Source: a virus
IMG/VR virus record: IMGVR_UViG_3300047557_003241
Coordinates: 1 to 25,958 of that record
Strand: one strand, 5' to 3'
Length of the DNA stretch: 25,958 nucleotides
The position numbers and the translations under genes were made by a program. Shown here piece after piece: positions 7,739 through 13,639 of the stretch. Below the pieces are notes generated by a model, which did no database searches, had not been told where the DNA came from, and saw only the letters and a program-made list of their open reading frames with translations. The first letter of the stretch is position 1; each line of letters begins with the position of its first letter.

Positions 7739-8602
7739 TCAGTCATCTTCAGCGAGTTTGCTGAAATAAGCCATATCGTCATCATCTTCACTGGTTTCCA
7801 AATCAGGCTCTGCACGCTTAGGAGCAGCCCTCATTTGTTCAACAGTAGTCTTAGGTGCATCAGAACCCAAGACCTTATCTAGACGAGCCTTCAGGTCATC
7901 GTATGACTTGAATTCTTTGTCTGCAACCAGTTCTTGCAAAGAGAACTCTTGCTTCCAAATATTTTCAAGTTGTTCATCATCTTCAGATAGAACTGAAGGC
8001 GATTCAAATTCAGACTTGTCGTAGTTTTGATAACCAGCAACCTTGGTGATCTTCAGCTTGAAGTTTGCACCCTTCCAGAAATCAAAAGGATTGATAGGAG
8101 TTTCATCTTCAAACTGAGGGTTCATTGCTTCAGTAATCTTATCAAAGATTTTAGAACCAAAGCGGAACAACCTCACAGTACCATTATTTTCAGGATGCTT
8201 TGGATCATTGACGATGTAAACATTAGCAATGTAATTCAGCTTACGCTTTTGTTTACGAACGATATCCTTGTTGGCTTCAATGCCAGAATTCCAAAGCTTG
8301 TTATTGTGTTCACAAACTGGGCAATTCTGATTCTTTGTCGTTAGACAGTTATCAATCAGCCAACCACCGGGACCTTGGAATCCGTGAGAGAAAATCTTAA
8401 CCCAGGGTAGACCATCATCACCATCTTGTGGAGGCGCAGGCAGAAAGCGAATAGTGGCCATGCCATTACCTGCTTTATCTACTTCAGGTTTCCAAAAGTT
8501 TTCTTTGTCGGATTTAGAATCAGAAGAATTGAGTGCTTCAATTTTCTGCTTGAGTTTGTCCAGATTACCACTGGACTTCTTGAGATTAGAGAACGAGCTC
8601 AT
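7739..8602 (-). CDS. gp32: Single-stranded DNA-binding protein gp32
   Basis: The 287-residue protein follows T4 gp32 (301 residues): a basic N-terminus (FSNLKKSSGNLDKLKQKIEA) for cooperative binding, a core with FWKPE and ATIRFLPAP, and a zinc site in which H73, C86, C94 and C97 (HGF...C, then CPVC) match T4 H64, C77, C87 and C90. The C-terminus is strongly acidic (SEDDDDMAYFSKLAEDD), the region that contacts other replication proteins. It coats ssDNA during replication, recombination and repair. A GAAAGG ribosome site lies before the ATG. It ends the 33-59-32 cassette and is followed by a strong terminator. T4 gp32 autoregulates translation; the leader repeats here might serve such a role. 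Confidence 0.95.
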   Translation of the reverse strand: MSSFSNLKKSSGNLDKLKQKIEALNSSDSKSDKENFWKPEVDKAGNGMATIRFLPAPPQDGDDGLPWVKIFSHGFQGPGGWLIDNCLTTKNQNCPVCEHNNKLWNSGIEANKDIVRKQKRKLNYIANVYIVNDPKHPENNGTVRLFRFGSKIFDKITEAMNPQFEDETPINPFDFWKGANFKLKITKVAGYQNYDKSEFESPSVLSEDDEQLENIWKQEFSLQELVADKEFKSYDDLKARLDKVLGSDAPKTTVEQMRAAPKRAEPDLETSEDDDDMAYFSKLAEDD

Positions 8603-8613
8603 AGTATACCTTT

Positions 8614-8647
8614 CTTATAAACGGAGTATAAACGGATTGTTTTACGG
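8614..8647 (-). repeat. Tandem 11-bp repeats in the gp32 leader
   Basis: Minus-strand reading gives two tandem units, CCGTTTATACT (8635-8625) and CCGTTTATAAG (8624-8614), preceded by a partial third CCGT copy (8647-8644) twelve bases earlier. They lie between the nucleotidase stop and the gp32 ribosome site, at close to one helical turn. A GATAAATA box (8683-8676), one mismatch from the T4 late consensus, is 30 bases further upstream. An operator or promoter element is possible. Confidence 0.5.
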
Positions 8648-9169
8648 ATTATCCACAATATTCATCATATTGGAATATTTATCCATTGTTAAGATACAAT
8701 GTAACTGACTTATGGTAGACATTGCATCTTTATGCCAGATGGCGATACCACCTGCTTTCCGCCAATCCTCGATAACACTCAAAGTATCATCGATAATGAC
8801 AGAATCTTGTGTAGCGTACTTATATTTGTGACGCTTACCGGGAACAAAGTTTGGTTTCCAATCAATAAGATGTTCATCCAACCATTTAATCTTTTGTTTT
8901 GAAATCTCATCGAATGTTTCTTCGTATGCCGTAGACGAAAGAATTTCTTTAGGAATATTAACAAGTGTTTTCAAAAAGAAAATTAATTGTGCAGCATCAG
9001 GCATCATGTCGAGAGTTTCAAACTGTTTTGTTTGAATGAAATCATCAAAATTAGGACGAAACTTTTGTTTACGATCATGCTCAGCAATATTTCCATATCG
9101 CTCATTGTATCGCTTTTCAAAGTCGCATAGAACACCATCCATGTCAACATAAATTTTAGATATCTTCAT
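8642..9169 (-). CDS. HAD-type 5'(3')-deoxyribonucleotidase
   Basis: The 175-residue protein starts KIYVDMDGVLCDFEKRYNER; D9-M-D11-G is HAD motif I (nucleophile and acid/base). S79/S80 with T81 supply motif II, a Lys near 112-117 motif III, and VIIDDTL with D127/D128 motif IV. This matches the cytosolic deoxyribonucleotidase (NT5C) family, which removes the 5' or 3' phosphate from dNMPs, and is common in phages, where it may adjust nucleotide pools. It is inserted between gp59 and gp32 and overlaps the gp59 stop by 14 bases (9156-9169). The stop TAA sits within the repeat-bearing gp32 leader. The exact substrate cannot be read from the sequence. Confidence 0.8.
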   Translation of the reverse strand: MKISKIYVDMDGVLCDFEKRYNERYGNIAEHDRKQKFRPNFDDFIQTKQFETLDMMPDAAQLIFFLKTLVNIPKEILSSTAYEETFDEISKQKIKWLDEHLIDWKPNFVPGKRHKYKYATQDSVIIDDTLSVIEDWRKAGGIAIWHKDAMSTISQLHCILTMDKYSNMMNIVDNP

Positions 9170-9779
9170 GTTCTTTCAAACTTTCTTTCAGAATGTTTTT
9201 CAGTTTCACCTTGTCATAATCTAGGAATGGTGCATATTTCTCTATGCGTTTCTTCCAGTCTGGCCAGATAATTGTATCTTCAATTTTCCGAGACCACATC
9301 GGAAGAAAATTCATAATGTCATTGAGTATAATCAGCGTTTCAATTGATGTTGTACCCTGCATAACTGTTTTGAGTAACAGAGGATAATCATCGTTTACTT
9401 TCAACAATTCTTCAGGCGTATTGCATCTATCAAGAAGTGCAATTATATCCTGTTCGAATCGATATGTCAAGCTCTGGATTCTTTTCTGCCATTTTCTGTA
9501 GGTTTCTTCACCTTCGGGACCTGTAATGTCACCTACCCATTTTACATCACCTTCTAGGAAATTGGCAATGTAGAACTGTTTGAGTTCTTCTAGGTTATAT
9601 TTCCTGGAAAGTTTATAGAATGAATATTTGTCTTTCCGTGTGGCAAAGTTTGTCTTACTGACATTGGTTTTGCCATTATACCGAAAATAATCGTAAGAAT
9701 CAGAAGAAAAATGAAGCTTAATCGCATTGAACAAAGCAAAGGCAGAGAAACCACTGCCTTCTTCATAGTTGAAAGTCAT
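9156..9779 (-). CDS. gp59: DNA helicase loader gp59
   Basis: The 207-residue protein aligns well with T4 gp59 (217 residues): RKDKYSFYKLSRKYNLEELK, QFYIANFL and WVGDI correspond to T4 RRDKYFFQKLSEKYKLKELA, LIFISNL and WIGDI. The region with SIETLIILNDIMNFL matches T4 SFETFILLDSFLNII. gp59 is an all-helical protein that binds fork DNA and gp32 and loads the gp41 helicase. It lies in the conserved T4 order 33-59-32, but with two extra genes here. One base separates the upstream stop from its ATG. Assignment is secure. Confidence 0.93.
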   Translation of the reverse strand: MTFNYEEGSGFSAFALFNAIKLHFSSDSYDYFRYNGKTNVSKTNFATRKDKYSFYKLSRKYNLEELKQFYIANFLEGDVKWVGDITGPEGEETYRKWQKRIQSLTYRFEQDIIALLDRCNTPEELLKVNDDYPLLLKTVMQGTTSIETLIILNDIMNFLPMWSRKIEDTIIWPDWKKRIEKYAPFLDYDKVKLKNILKESLKEHEDI

Positions 9780-9780
9780 G

Positions 9781-10356
9781 TTAAAGGTCTTTAATCAAAA
9801 TAATTTTTTTGTTTTCACCTGTTGGTTTTACAAATAATTCTTTTAATTGTTCACCTGAATGCCATTTCATTGAAGATGATTTGTGTTGCGGTAAACCAGC
9901 AGTTTCACCAATCTTTTTCCAATTATCGGCCAAATACACTGCACCATTTTTGCCTGCACCAACAAACGTGATAATGTGTTTCAAATCATCACCATACTTT
10001 TGTTTCCATGCAATTGGTGCTTTACTTCTCAATTGTTTGAGTACCTGTGTGCCTGCATTTTTAATTGATTTTGCAAAACAAAATCGCCAATTATTTGCAA
10101 CAGTATTAAATATCTCTTTGTATCCTTGTTTAGATACATTTAAGTGTCTCAGTATATCTTTTGGTGGTGGATATACAGAAGAACCAATACCAATCATACC
10201 AATACATTCAGGCAAAAGATCATCTTGATAATAAATTAACCAATCAATTCTACGACCAACAGATGAATTTGTAGGTACATAAGAATGATTATTTACAATA
10301 ATGTTCTTGACCAACTCTTTTTGTTCTTGAGTTGTCACCTGAACCAATTCAATCAT
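9781..10356 (-). CDS. Mom/DUF4338-like GNAT-fold protein, possible DNA-base modifier
   Basis: This 191-residue protein has the features I associate with the Mu Mom / DUF4338 (DruA-type) group: an N-terminal GRRIDWLIYY strand pair, IGMIGIGSS (53-60), NNWRFCF (88-94), then a helix followed by PIAWKQKYGDDLKHIITFVG (114-133) and GAVYLADNWKKIGETAG (138-154). In DUF4338 the equivalent is NNSRFLIL, WxxxYGxxxxLLETFV and GTCYxAANWxxxGxTxG. Mom adds a carbamoylmethyl-like group to adenine in phage DNA, blocking host nucleases; other relatives act in host defence. Function here is inferred from remembered motifs. It overlaps gp33 by 4 bases (ATGA) and interrupts the T4 33-59-32 cassette. Confidence 0.55.
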   Translation of the reverse strand: MIELVQVTTQEQKELVKNIIVNNHSYVPTNSSVGRRIDWLIYYQDDLLPECIGMIGIGSSVYPPPKDILRHLNVSKQGYKEIFNTVANNWRFCFAKSIKNAGTQVLKQLRSKAPIAWKQKYGDDLKHIITFVGAGKNGAVYLADNWKKIGETAGLPQHKSSSMKWHSGEQLKELFVKPTGENKKIILIKDL

Positions 10357-10574
10357 ACAGGCAATTTAGCGGATTTCTTGAGCAGATTTAGATTCTGTGC
10401 TTCTTCACGAATTTTGGATTTAAGGGAACTTGAAATCAATGTTGAAGCAATATCAATTTCAAGTCCCGTTCTTTCACAGTAAGATACAATAGTGTCCATG
10501 ATACCTTCACCTGACATTTCTGCTAGTTGAATGATATTGTCACTAAATTCTTGAATTTCAATTTTTGTTGCCAT
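10353..10574 (-). CDS. gp33: Late transcription coactivator gp33
   Basis: The 73-residue protein reads MATKIEIQEFSDNIIQLAEM, then TIVSYCERTGLEIDIASTLI and LKSKIREEAQNLNLLKK. This matches the pattern of short gp33 proteins of aquatic T4-like phages (YCE..GLE, Lk.KI..EA..L.LLKK). gp33 bridges RNA polymerase and the sliding clamp so that gp55-directed polymerase fires at late promoters. Ten in-frame residues upstream (from 10604) lie inside the hydrolase gene and are not conserved, so ATG 10574 is chosen. It overlaps the hydrolase 3' end by 17 bases and the next gene by 4. Its place before gp59 fits T4 order. Confidence 0.82.
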   Translation of the reverse strand: MATKIEIQEFSDNIIQLAEMSGEGIMDTIVSYCERTGLEIDIASTLISSSLKSKIREEAQNLNLLKKSAKLPV

Positions 10575-11049
10575 TGTGTCTCGCATAAAATAAATGATTA
10601 CCAATCTGTGTTACATACTTCAAATTCCATTGCGGATTTACCGTGGTATTATGAAAATACATTGCTTTTGATTTGTACATTGTATCGTGTACTTTGTGTT
10701 CTGTCAAGGCTCTTCTGGCAATTGACATACTTTCTTCCCATGCACGACTATTGGTAATTTTTTTCACACCTTCACCTACCCAACTAAATTGATAGATGCC
10801 ATTAATTTTTTGATACACAACATCACAAACAGTATTGGGAAAGTTTGGATGCCTTGTGCGATTCATGGTAACTTGTGCTACGGCCAATTTACCTTCATAC
10901 GATTCCATACCAGCTTCATAATATAAATTTTTGGCCATGCATAAAACTTGTTTGTTAAATTCATCAGCTATTTTGTCCACTAGACTAGGACTTGAATGAG
11001 AAAGGTTCGGTAAGATTGCCAGTGCGGCAATCAGTAGATATCTTTTCAT
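10558..11049 (-). CDS. Secreted SleB-like cell wall hydrolase (endolysin candidate)
   Basis: The 163-residue protein starts MKRYLLIAALAILPNLSHSS, a Sec signal peptide with positive charge, hydrophobic core and likely cleavage after SHS. The rest is a Hydrolase_2 (SleB) domain: AKNLYYEAGMESYEGKLAVA with catalytic E45, QVTMNRTRHPNFPNTVCDVV, then YQINGIYQFSW-type and AMYFHN segments. SleB proteins cut glycan strands of peptidoglycan. A signal peptide means host Sec export to the periplasm, so lysis need not rely on a holin. The 16 residues upstream of this ATG are rejected because an excellent AAGGAGGT precedes 11049. That ribosome site can fold into a hairpin (separate entry). It may be the main endolysin, distinct from the GH19 tail enzyme. 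Confidence 0.85.
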   Translation of the reverse strand: MKRYLLIAALAILPNLSHSSPSLVDKIADEFNKQVLCMAKNLYYEAGMESYEGKLAVAQVTMNRTRHPNFPNTVCDVVYQKINGIYQFSWVGEGVKKITNSRAWEESMSIARRALTEHKVHDTMYKSKAMYFHNTTVNPQWNLKYVTQIGNHLFYARHNGNKN

Positions 11050-11055
11050 TTGTAC

Positions 11056-11070
11056 CTCCTTGTGAAGGAG
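11056..11070 (-). promoter_or_regulatory. Hairpin covering the hydrolase ribosome binding site
   Basis: On the minus strand CTCCTT, CAC, AAGGAG forms a 6-bp stem in which the 3' arm is the Shine-Dalgarno of the hydrolase ATG at 11049. A second stem, GCGGA/TCCGC (11072-11086), lies just upstream. Sequestration would lower translation unless the leader is shortened or unfolded. Confidence 0.6.
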
Positions 11071-11098
11071 AGCGGAACAAGTCCGCCCACCTAACAAG

Positions 11099-11116
11099 CT
11101 AATTCAGAAGAATTAG
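11099..11116 (-). terminator. Weak hairpin at the end of the barrel-protein gene
   Basis: CTAATTC, TTCT, GAATTAG forms a 7-bp stem that includes the stop codon of the barrel-protein gene. It is followed by CTTGTTAGG rather than a T-run, so it is at best a weak terminator or an mRNA 3'-stabilising stem. Confidence 0.35.
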
Positions 11117-11649
11117 AAGCTTACTTTAACGCCAAGGCCTGCGGCGTCTTCCTGGATAGTTTGGCTGCTACGGCTGACATTGAGATTCAGAGCAACCTGC
11201 TTTGTAACAGGAACAGAATATGTGCCAAAAACAACTGTTTGCTTTGGATCACCGTTCGATTCGAGCAGGCGAGTCTTTGCACCCACCAACATGAAACCAG
11301 GACCGACCTTGGTACCTGCTGTAACACCAACTAGACCATAACTAAACTCTTTAGTGGTGCGTCCACCGTTGTCACGGCCGACACCAACGAAAGGTTGTAC
11401 AAGACCAAAAGATTTTCCTGCGGTCAGTTCCAAACTGTTGATAACTGTGCCATCAGTAAATCTTGCTGTGCGGTCTTGAATACCCCATTGAACACCACCA
11501 ATTTCTTTACCTGCACGAACATATTGTGCTGTGCTATCTGCACCACCATTACGACCACTTACATTTTCTGCGTCAACAGAAACATAACTGGCTGCAAAGC
11601 TAGAAGCAGCTGATAAAGAAAGTAAAGTTGCGATTAGAGTTTTCTTCAT
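11113..11649 (-). CDS. Phage-encoded outer-membrane beta-barrel protein
   Basis: The 178-residue protein opens MKKTLIATLLSLSAASSFA, a clear Sec signal peptide with likely cleavage before ASYVSVDAE. The mature part (about 159 residues) alternates polar and apolar residues in short strands (VQWGIQDRTARF, VQPFVGVGRDNG, FSYGLVGVTAG, FMLVGAKTRLL, VALNLNVSRSSQ) and ends GLGVKVSF with a terminal Phe, the BAM recognition signal. Size suits an eight-stranded barrel like OmpA-transmembrane or OmpW types. Base composition is richer in G and C than most neighbours, suggesting recent capture or codon optimisation. Receptor masking against superinfection, or outer-membrane weakening, are inferences. Ribosome site GGAG is well placed. 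It lies directly downstream of the tmRNA gene. Confidence 0.82.
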   Translation of the reverse strand: MKKTLIATLLSLSAASSFAASYVSVDAENVSGRNGGADSTAQYVRAGKEIGGVQWGIQDRTARFTDGTVINSLELTAGKSFGLVQPFVGVGRDNGGRTTKEFSYGLVGVTAGTKVGPGFMLVGAKTRLLESNGDPKQTVVFGTYSVPVTKQVALNLNVSRSSQTIQEDAAGLGVKVSF

Positions 11650-11719
11650 TTTTTCTCCGTTTGTTGAACATAGTGGTGGGTATTCTGTTACGAGGAACCC
11701 ACCGAACCCTAAGCAGCGT

Positions 11720-11752
11720 TTAGGCTGCTAATGCGAACTTTTCGTCGTTTGC
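11720..11752 (-). other. tmRNA tag reading frame, ANDEKFALAA stop
   Basis: Ten sense codons from GCA (11752-11750) to GCC, then TAA (11722-11720), encode ANDEKFALAA. The LAA end is the ClpXP-recognised degron, so tagged peptides should be degraded by host proteases. It differs from the E. coli tag ANDENYALAA at two positions and resembles ANDERFALAA-type tags. Confidence 0.95.
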
Positions 11753-11837
11753 ATTTAGTTGATTTACTTTTAACGACTCTCTGTGTCGAGTTGTCCACTT
11801 CTATACTCTTTACCCTGTCGAAACCAAGACTGGCCCA

Positions 11838-11912
11838 TCATAAAAGGACTATAACAAAAACTACTAAAACTATAGTTATACCAAACAACCACTTTACTAC
11901 TTCGTCGTTCAT
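11838..11912 (-). CDS. 24-residue membrane peptide encoded inside the tmRNA intervening segment
   Basis: In the 88 bases between the acceptor CCA (11925) and the coding-piece 5' end (11836) an ATG at 11912 opens 24 codons ending TGA at 11840-11838, one base short of the mature 5' end. An AAGGG ribosome site lies five bases before the ATG. The peptide begins MNDEVVKWLFG and continues with thirteen residues that are all I, V, L or F apart from one T, so it should be a single membrane span with a charged N-terminus. No tmRNA function requires this segment, and most of it would be cut out. It might be a holin-like or regulatory micropeptide. I know of no named family. Confidence 0.6.
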   Translation of the reverse strand: MNDEVVKWLFGITIVLVVFVIVLL

Positions 11913-11994
11913 ATAATCCCTTTATGGTGGACCAGGCGAGAGTCGAACTCGCGTCCAGAATACATTTCTAGTTGCTTCGTACAACCATATTCAC

Positions 11995-12023
11995 ATTATA
12001 CATTAAAAATTCTTTTATGTCAA
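11995..12023 (-). promoter_or_regulatory. Consensus sigma70 promoter of the tmRNA gene
   Basis: Minus-strand TTGACA (12023-12018), 17-bp spacer, TATAAT (12000-11995): both hexamers are perfect. The predicted start, about seven bases after the -10, is near 11988, which fits the beginning of the acceptor piece. The -35 overlaps the stop codon of the oxygenase gene. Confidence 0.9.
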
Positions 12024-12565
12024 TACTTCAATTCATCACATTCAAATAATTCGTTTTTAGGAACACTGTATCCAAAGACCCAAAGATTTCGAAATGTGTT
12101 ATCTCTGACCGGCAAAACCTCATGTTCAACTTCCGAAACAGGATATACAATTAACATGCCTCTTTTCATTTCAATAAGTTCACCATTAATACAAACTTCA
12201 CCACCTAAATTTTCGGTTACAACAATGTTACAGTGTAAAGTTACTGTATCTTTTCTATAAACTGGATCTTTATGTTTTTCATAATGTCCTTTAAATGGTT
12301 CTGCCAATCCGCTATAAATTCCTTGGCCATTTGCAAATATCGTTCTATATCGACTCAATATATTATATTTTTTTTCTATTCGATCTTGTATTGTGTAAGC
12401 TTCCGAAGGAAAAATAATGTGTTCGTTTATAAACCTCGTTGTGTGTCTCTCACAGTGTTTTGTATATTTTAATTCTTGATTTTTATATTTGCTAAAAGTC
12501 CATTCAAATAATTTTTCACACTCATAATGAGTTATAAAATTTTCACAGGCAAAAAAATTATGCAT
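12020..12565 (-). CDS. 2-oxoglutarate/Fe(II)-dependent oxygenase
   Basis: Starting at ATG 12565 the protein (181 residues) begins MHNFFACENFITHYECEKLF. The iron ligands are visible as H98-K-D100 in HYEKHKDPVY and H148 in EVEHEVLPV, with R159 (NTFRNLW) as the probable 2-oxoglutarate anchor. A GGEVCINGEL turn lies between them, as in prolyl-4-hydroxylase-like folds. Such enzymes hydroxylate protein or small-molecule substrates; the substrate is unknown. The longer frame up to 12604 would lie wholly within the nuclease gene, so the internal ATG, overlapping that gene by eight bases, is preferred although no good Shine-Dalgarno precedes it. It ends the oxygenase operon just before the tmRNA. Confidence 0.75.
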   Translation of the reverse strand: MHNFFACENFITHYECEKLFEWTFSKYKNQELKYTKHCERHTTRFINEHIIFPSEAYTIQDRIEKKYNILSRYRTIFANGQGIYSGLAEPFKGHYEKHKDPVYRKDTVTLHCNIVVTENLGGEVCINGELIEMKRGMLIVYPVSEVEHEVLPVRDNTFRNLWVFGYSVPKNELFECDELKY

Positions 12566-13211
12566 TTTTTTTATAAAAGTCAATCGCCTTAACCAAACCC
12601 TCAATATGGTCTGTTGTTTTTTGTTTAAATATTAGTGGTTTTTCGTTTTCTACGGCCATAATAACAACCAAATCATTAATTGGTTGACCAATCAGTTCTT
12701 CATACATGATTGCGTATGCCGTTGTCTGCCAAAAATAATCTTGAATATCTTCTATGCTCTTGATTTTTTTGGATGTTTTGAAATCAATGACAGACAATTT
12801 ACCTTCAAACTCTGCAATACAGTCTACTCGACCTGCCATTCCAAGTGTCTTGGACCACAGTGCAGTTTCTTGATAATGTATATTATTTATCCGATCTAGG
12901 TGTGGCCGAATAGAACGGAACATTTCCAGTGCATCCGGCATGATATCACCAAGTGGTTCATTGTTCAAATATCGTTCACATAAGGTGTGAACATTGGTAC
13001 CACGGGAGGTGGCTTTCTTAGAAATACGATTCGCTTCTTGCTCACCTACACGCCTGCGCCATTCCATGATGGCCTGTTTTTTCTGTGCACCAATAACTGT
13101 GGTGACAGATGGCAACCGAGTGCCATCTTCTAGTGTGTAGTATCTTTTACCGTCAGGAAAAGTTTCAGATTTTAAATCAGTTAGATTTTTGGGTGTGCAA
13201 TAACGAAACAT
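12558..13211 (-). CDS. PD-(D/E)XK exonuclease, RecB/Cas4-like
   Basis: The 217-residue protein has the full motif set of the RecB/Cas4 nuclease clade: RGTNVHTLCERYL at 70-82, E115, GRVD at 127-130, IDFKTSKK at 142-149 (the D...DxK metal site) and a C-terminal QTTAYAIMYEE carrying the QxxxY motif. No cysteines are arranged for the Cas4 iron-sulphur cluster. It would degrade or process DNA ends, perhaps in recombination or in host-DNA breakdown. It lies three bases after the YkgJ gene and overlaps the following oxygenase. Similar short nucleases are frequent in T4-like aquatic phages. Confidence 0.83.
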   Translation of the reverse strand: MFRYCTPKNLTDLKSETFPDGKRYYTLEDGTRLPSVTTVIGAQKKQAIMEWRRRVGEQEANRISKKATSRGTNVHTLCERYLNNEPLGDIMPDALEMFRSIRPHLDRINNIHYQETALWSKTLGMAGRVDCIAEFEGKLSVIDFKTSKKIKSIEDIQDYFWQTTAYAIMYEELIGQPINDLVVIMAVENEKPLIFKQKTTDHIEGLVKAIDFYKKNA

Positions 13212-13214
13212 TAT

Positions 13215-13628
13215 TTACCATTTTAAAGCTAAAAATTCTTTAGATCCAATTTTATTATAACCACCATCAATTTGATAAACTAAATTTTTTCTTGTGGTGA
13301 ATGCCCATTGAATAAACCAAGATAACACGGAAGAATCTAATTTTTTTCCACATTCAATTATCTCATAGTATTCAATATTGTTATTCTGTCGCTTTGTTAC
13401 GATAACATTCGATAAATCTGGCCTCATCCACATAGGCAAATCTTCTGAAGCTAACCAATGACATTTATAAGACTTACATGGATTTTCGGGTCGATTATCA
13501 TAAATTGTACAATTTTTTAATAGGAAGAAACATTGCTTGCCCCTATAAAAATCATGACCGTATGCTGATCCGTGCAACCAACCTTTGCAACATTCTGTGC
13601 AACTATCACAGGTTCTTTTAGTGTTCAT
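13215..13628 (-). CDS. YkgJ-type cysteine cluster protein
   Basis: The 137-residue protein has the CxxCxxCC start of the YkgJ family (C7, C10, C13, C14 in CDSCTECC) followed by C33, C40, C51 and C56 (KQCFFLLKNCTIYDNRP, then NPCKSYKC). Family members are thought to bind zinc or iron through this cluster; no activity is firmly known. The C-terminal half is less conserved and contains WFIQWAF. It sits between two iron-dependent oxygenases, so a metal-related partnership is conceivable, but that is inference only. Confidence 0.75.
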   Translation of the reverse strand: MNTKRTCDSCTECCKGWLHGSAYGHDFYRGKQCFFLLKNCTIYDNRPENPCKSYKCHWLASEDLPMWMRPDLSNVIVTKRQNNNIEYYEIIECGKKLDSSVLSWFIQWAFTTRKNLVYQIDGGYNKIGSKEFLALKW

Positions 13629-13639
13629 AATATAAAAAT

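Larger units (their letters stand above)
11675..11988 (-). ncRNA. ssrA: Circularly permuted (two-piece) tmRNA
   Basis: The gene order is reversed relative to one-piece tmRNA. The acceptor piece comes first (11988-11925): T-arm GCGAG, TTCGACT, CTCGC (11952-11936) and CTGGTCC-ACCA ending at 11925 with encoded CCA. After an 88-base intervening segment the coding piece starts at 11836 with GGGCCAG, which pairs over all seven positions with CTGGTCC (one G-U), followed by CTTGGTTTCGACAGGG, the conserved tRNA-like 5' signature. AGAGTAT (11809-11803) pairs with GTATTCT (11963-11957) as helix P2. The tag frame at 11752-11720 reads ANDEKFALAA then TAA. A 7-bp hairpin (11703-11675) ends the coding piece. 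Ends at 11988 and 11675 are estimates. Permuted tmRNAs are known in alpha-, some betaproteobacteria and cyanobacteria; tmRNA rescues stalled ribosomes. Confidence 0.95.

Noticed and set aside
9809-10228. Plus-strand 139-codon frame opposite the Mom-like gene
   Set aside because: No ribosome site, no family features, and it lies antisense to a tightly coupled operon gene.
11731-11916. Plus-strand 61-codon frame
   Set aside because: It runs antisense over the tmRNA and intervening segment, has no ribosome site and no recognisable protein features.
11925-11963. 3' half of a tRNA on the minus strand (T-arm and CCA)
   Set aside because: No anticodon or D-arm lies upstream, and the pairing 5' strand is at 11836-11830 with a tmRNA tag beyond it, so it is the acceptor piece of a permuted tmRNA.
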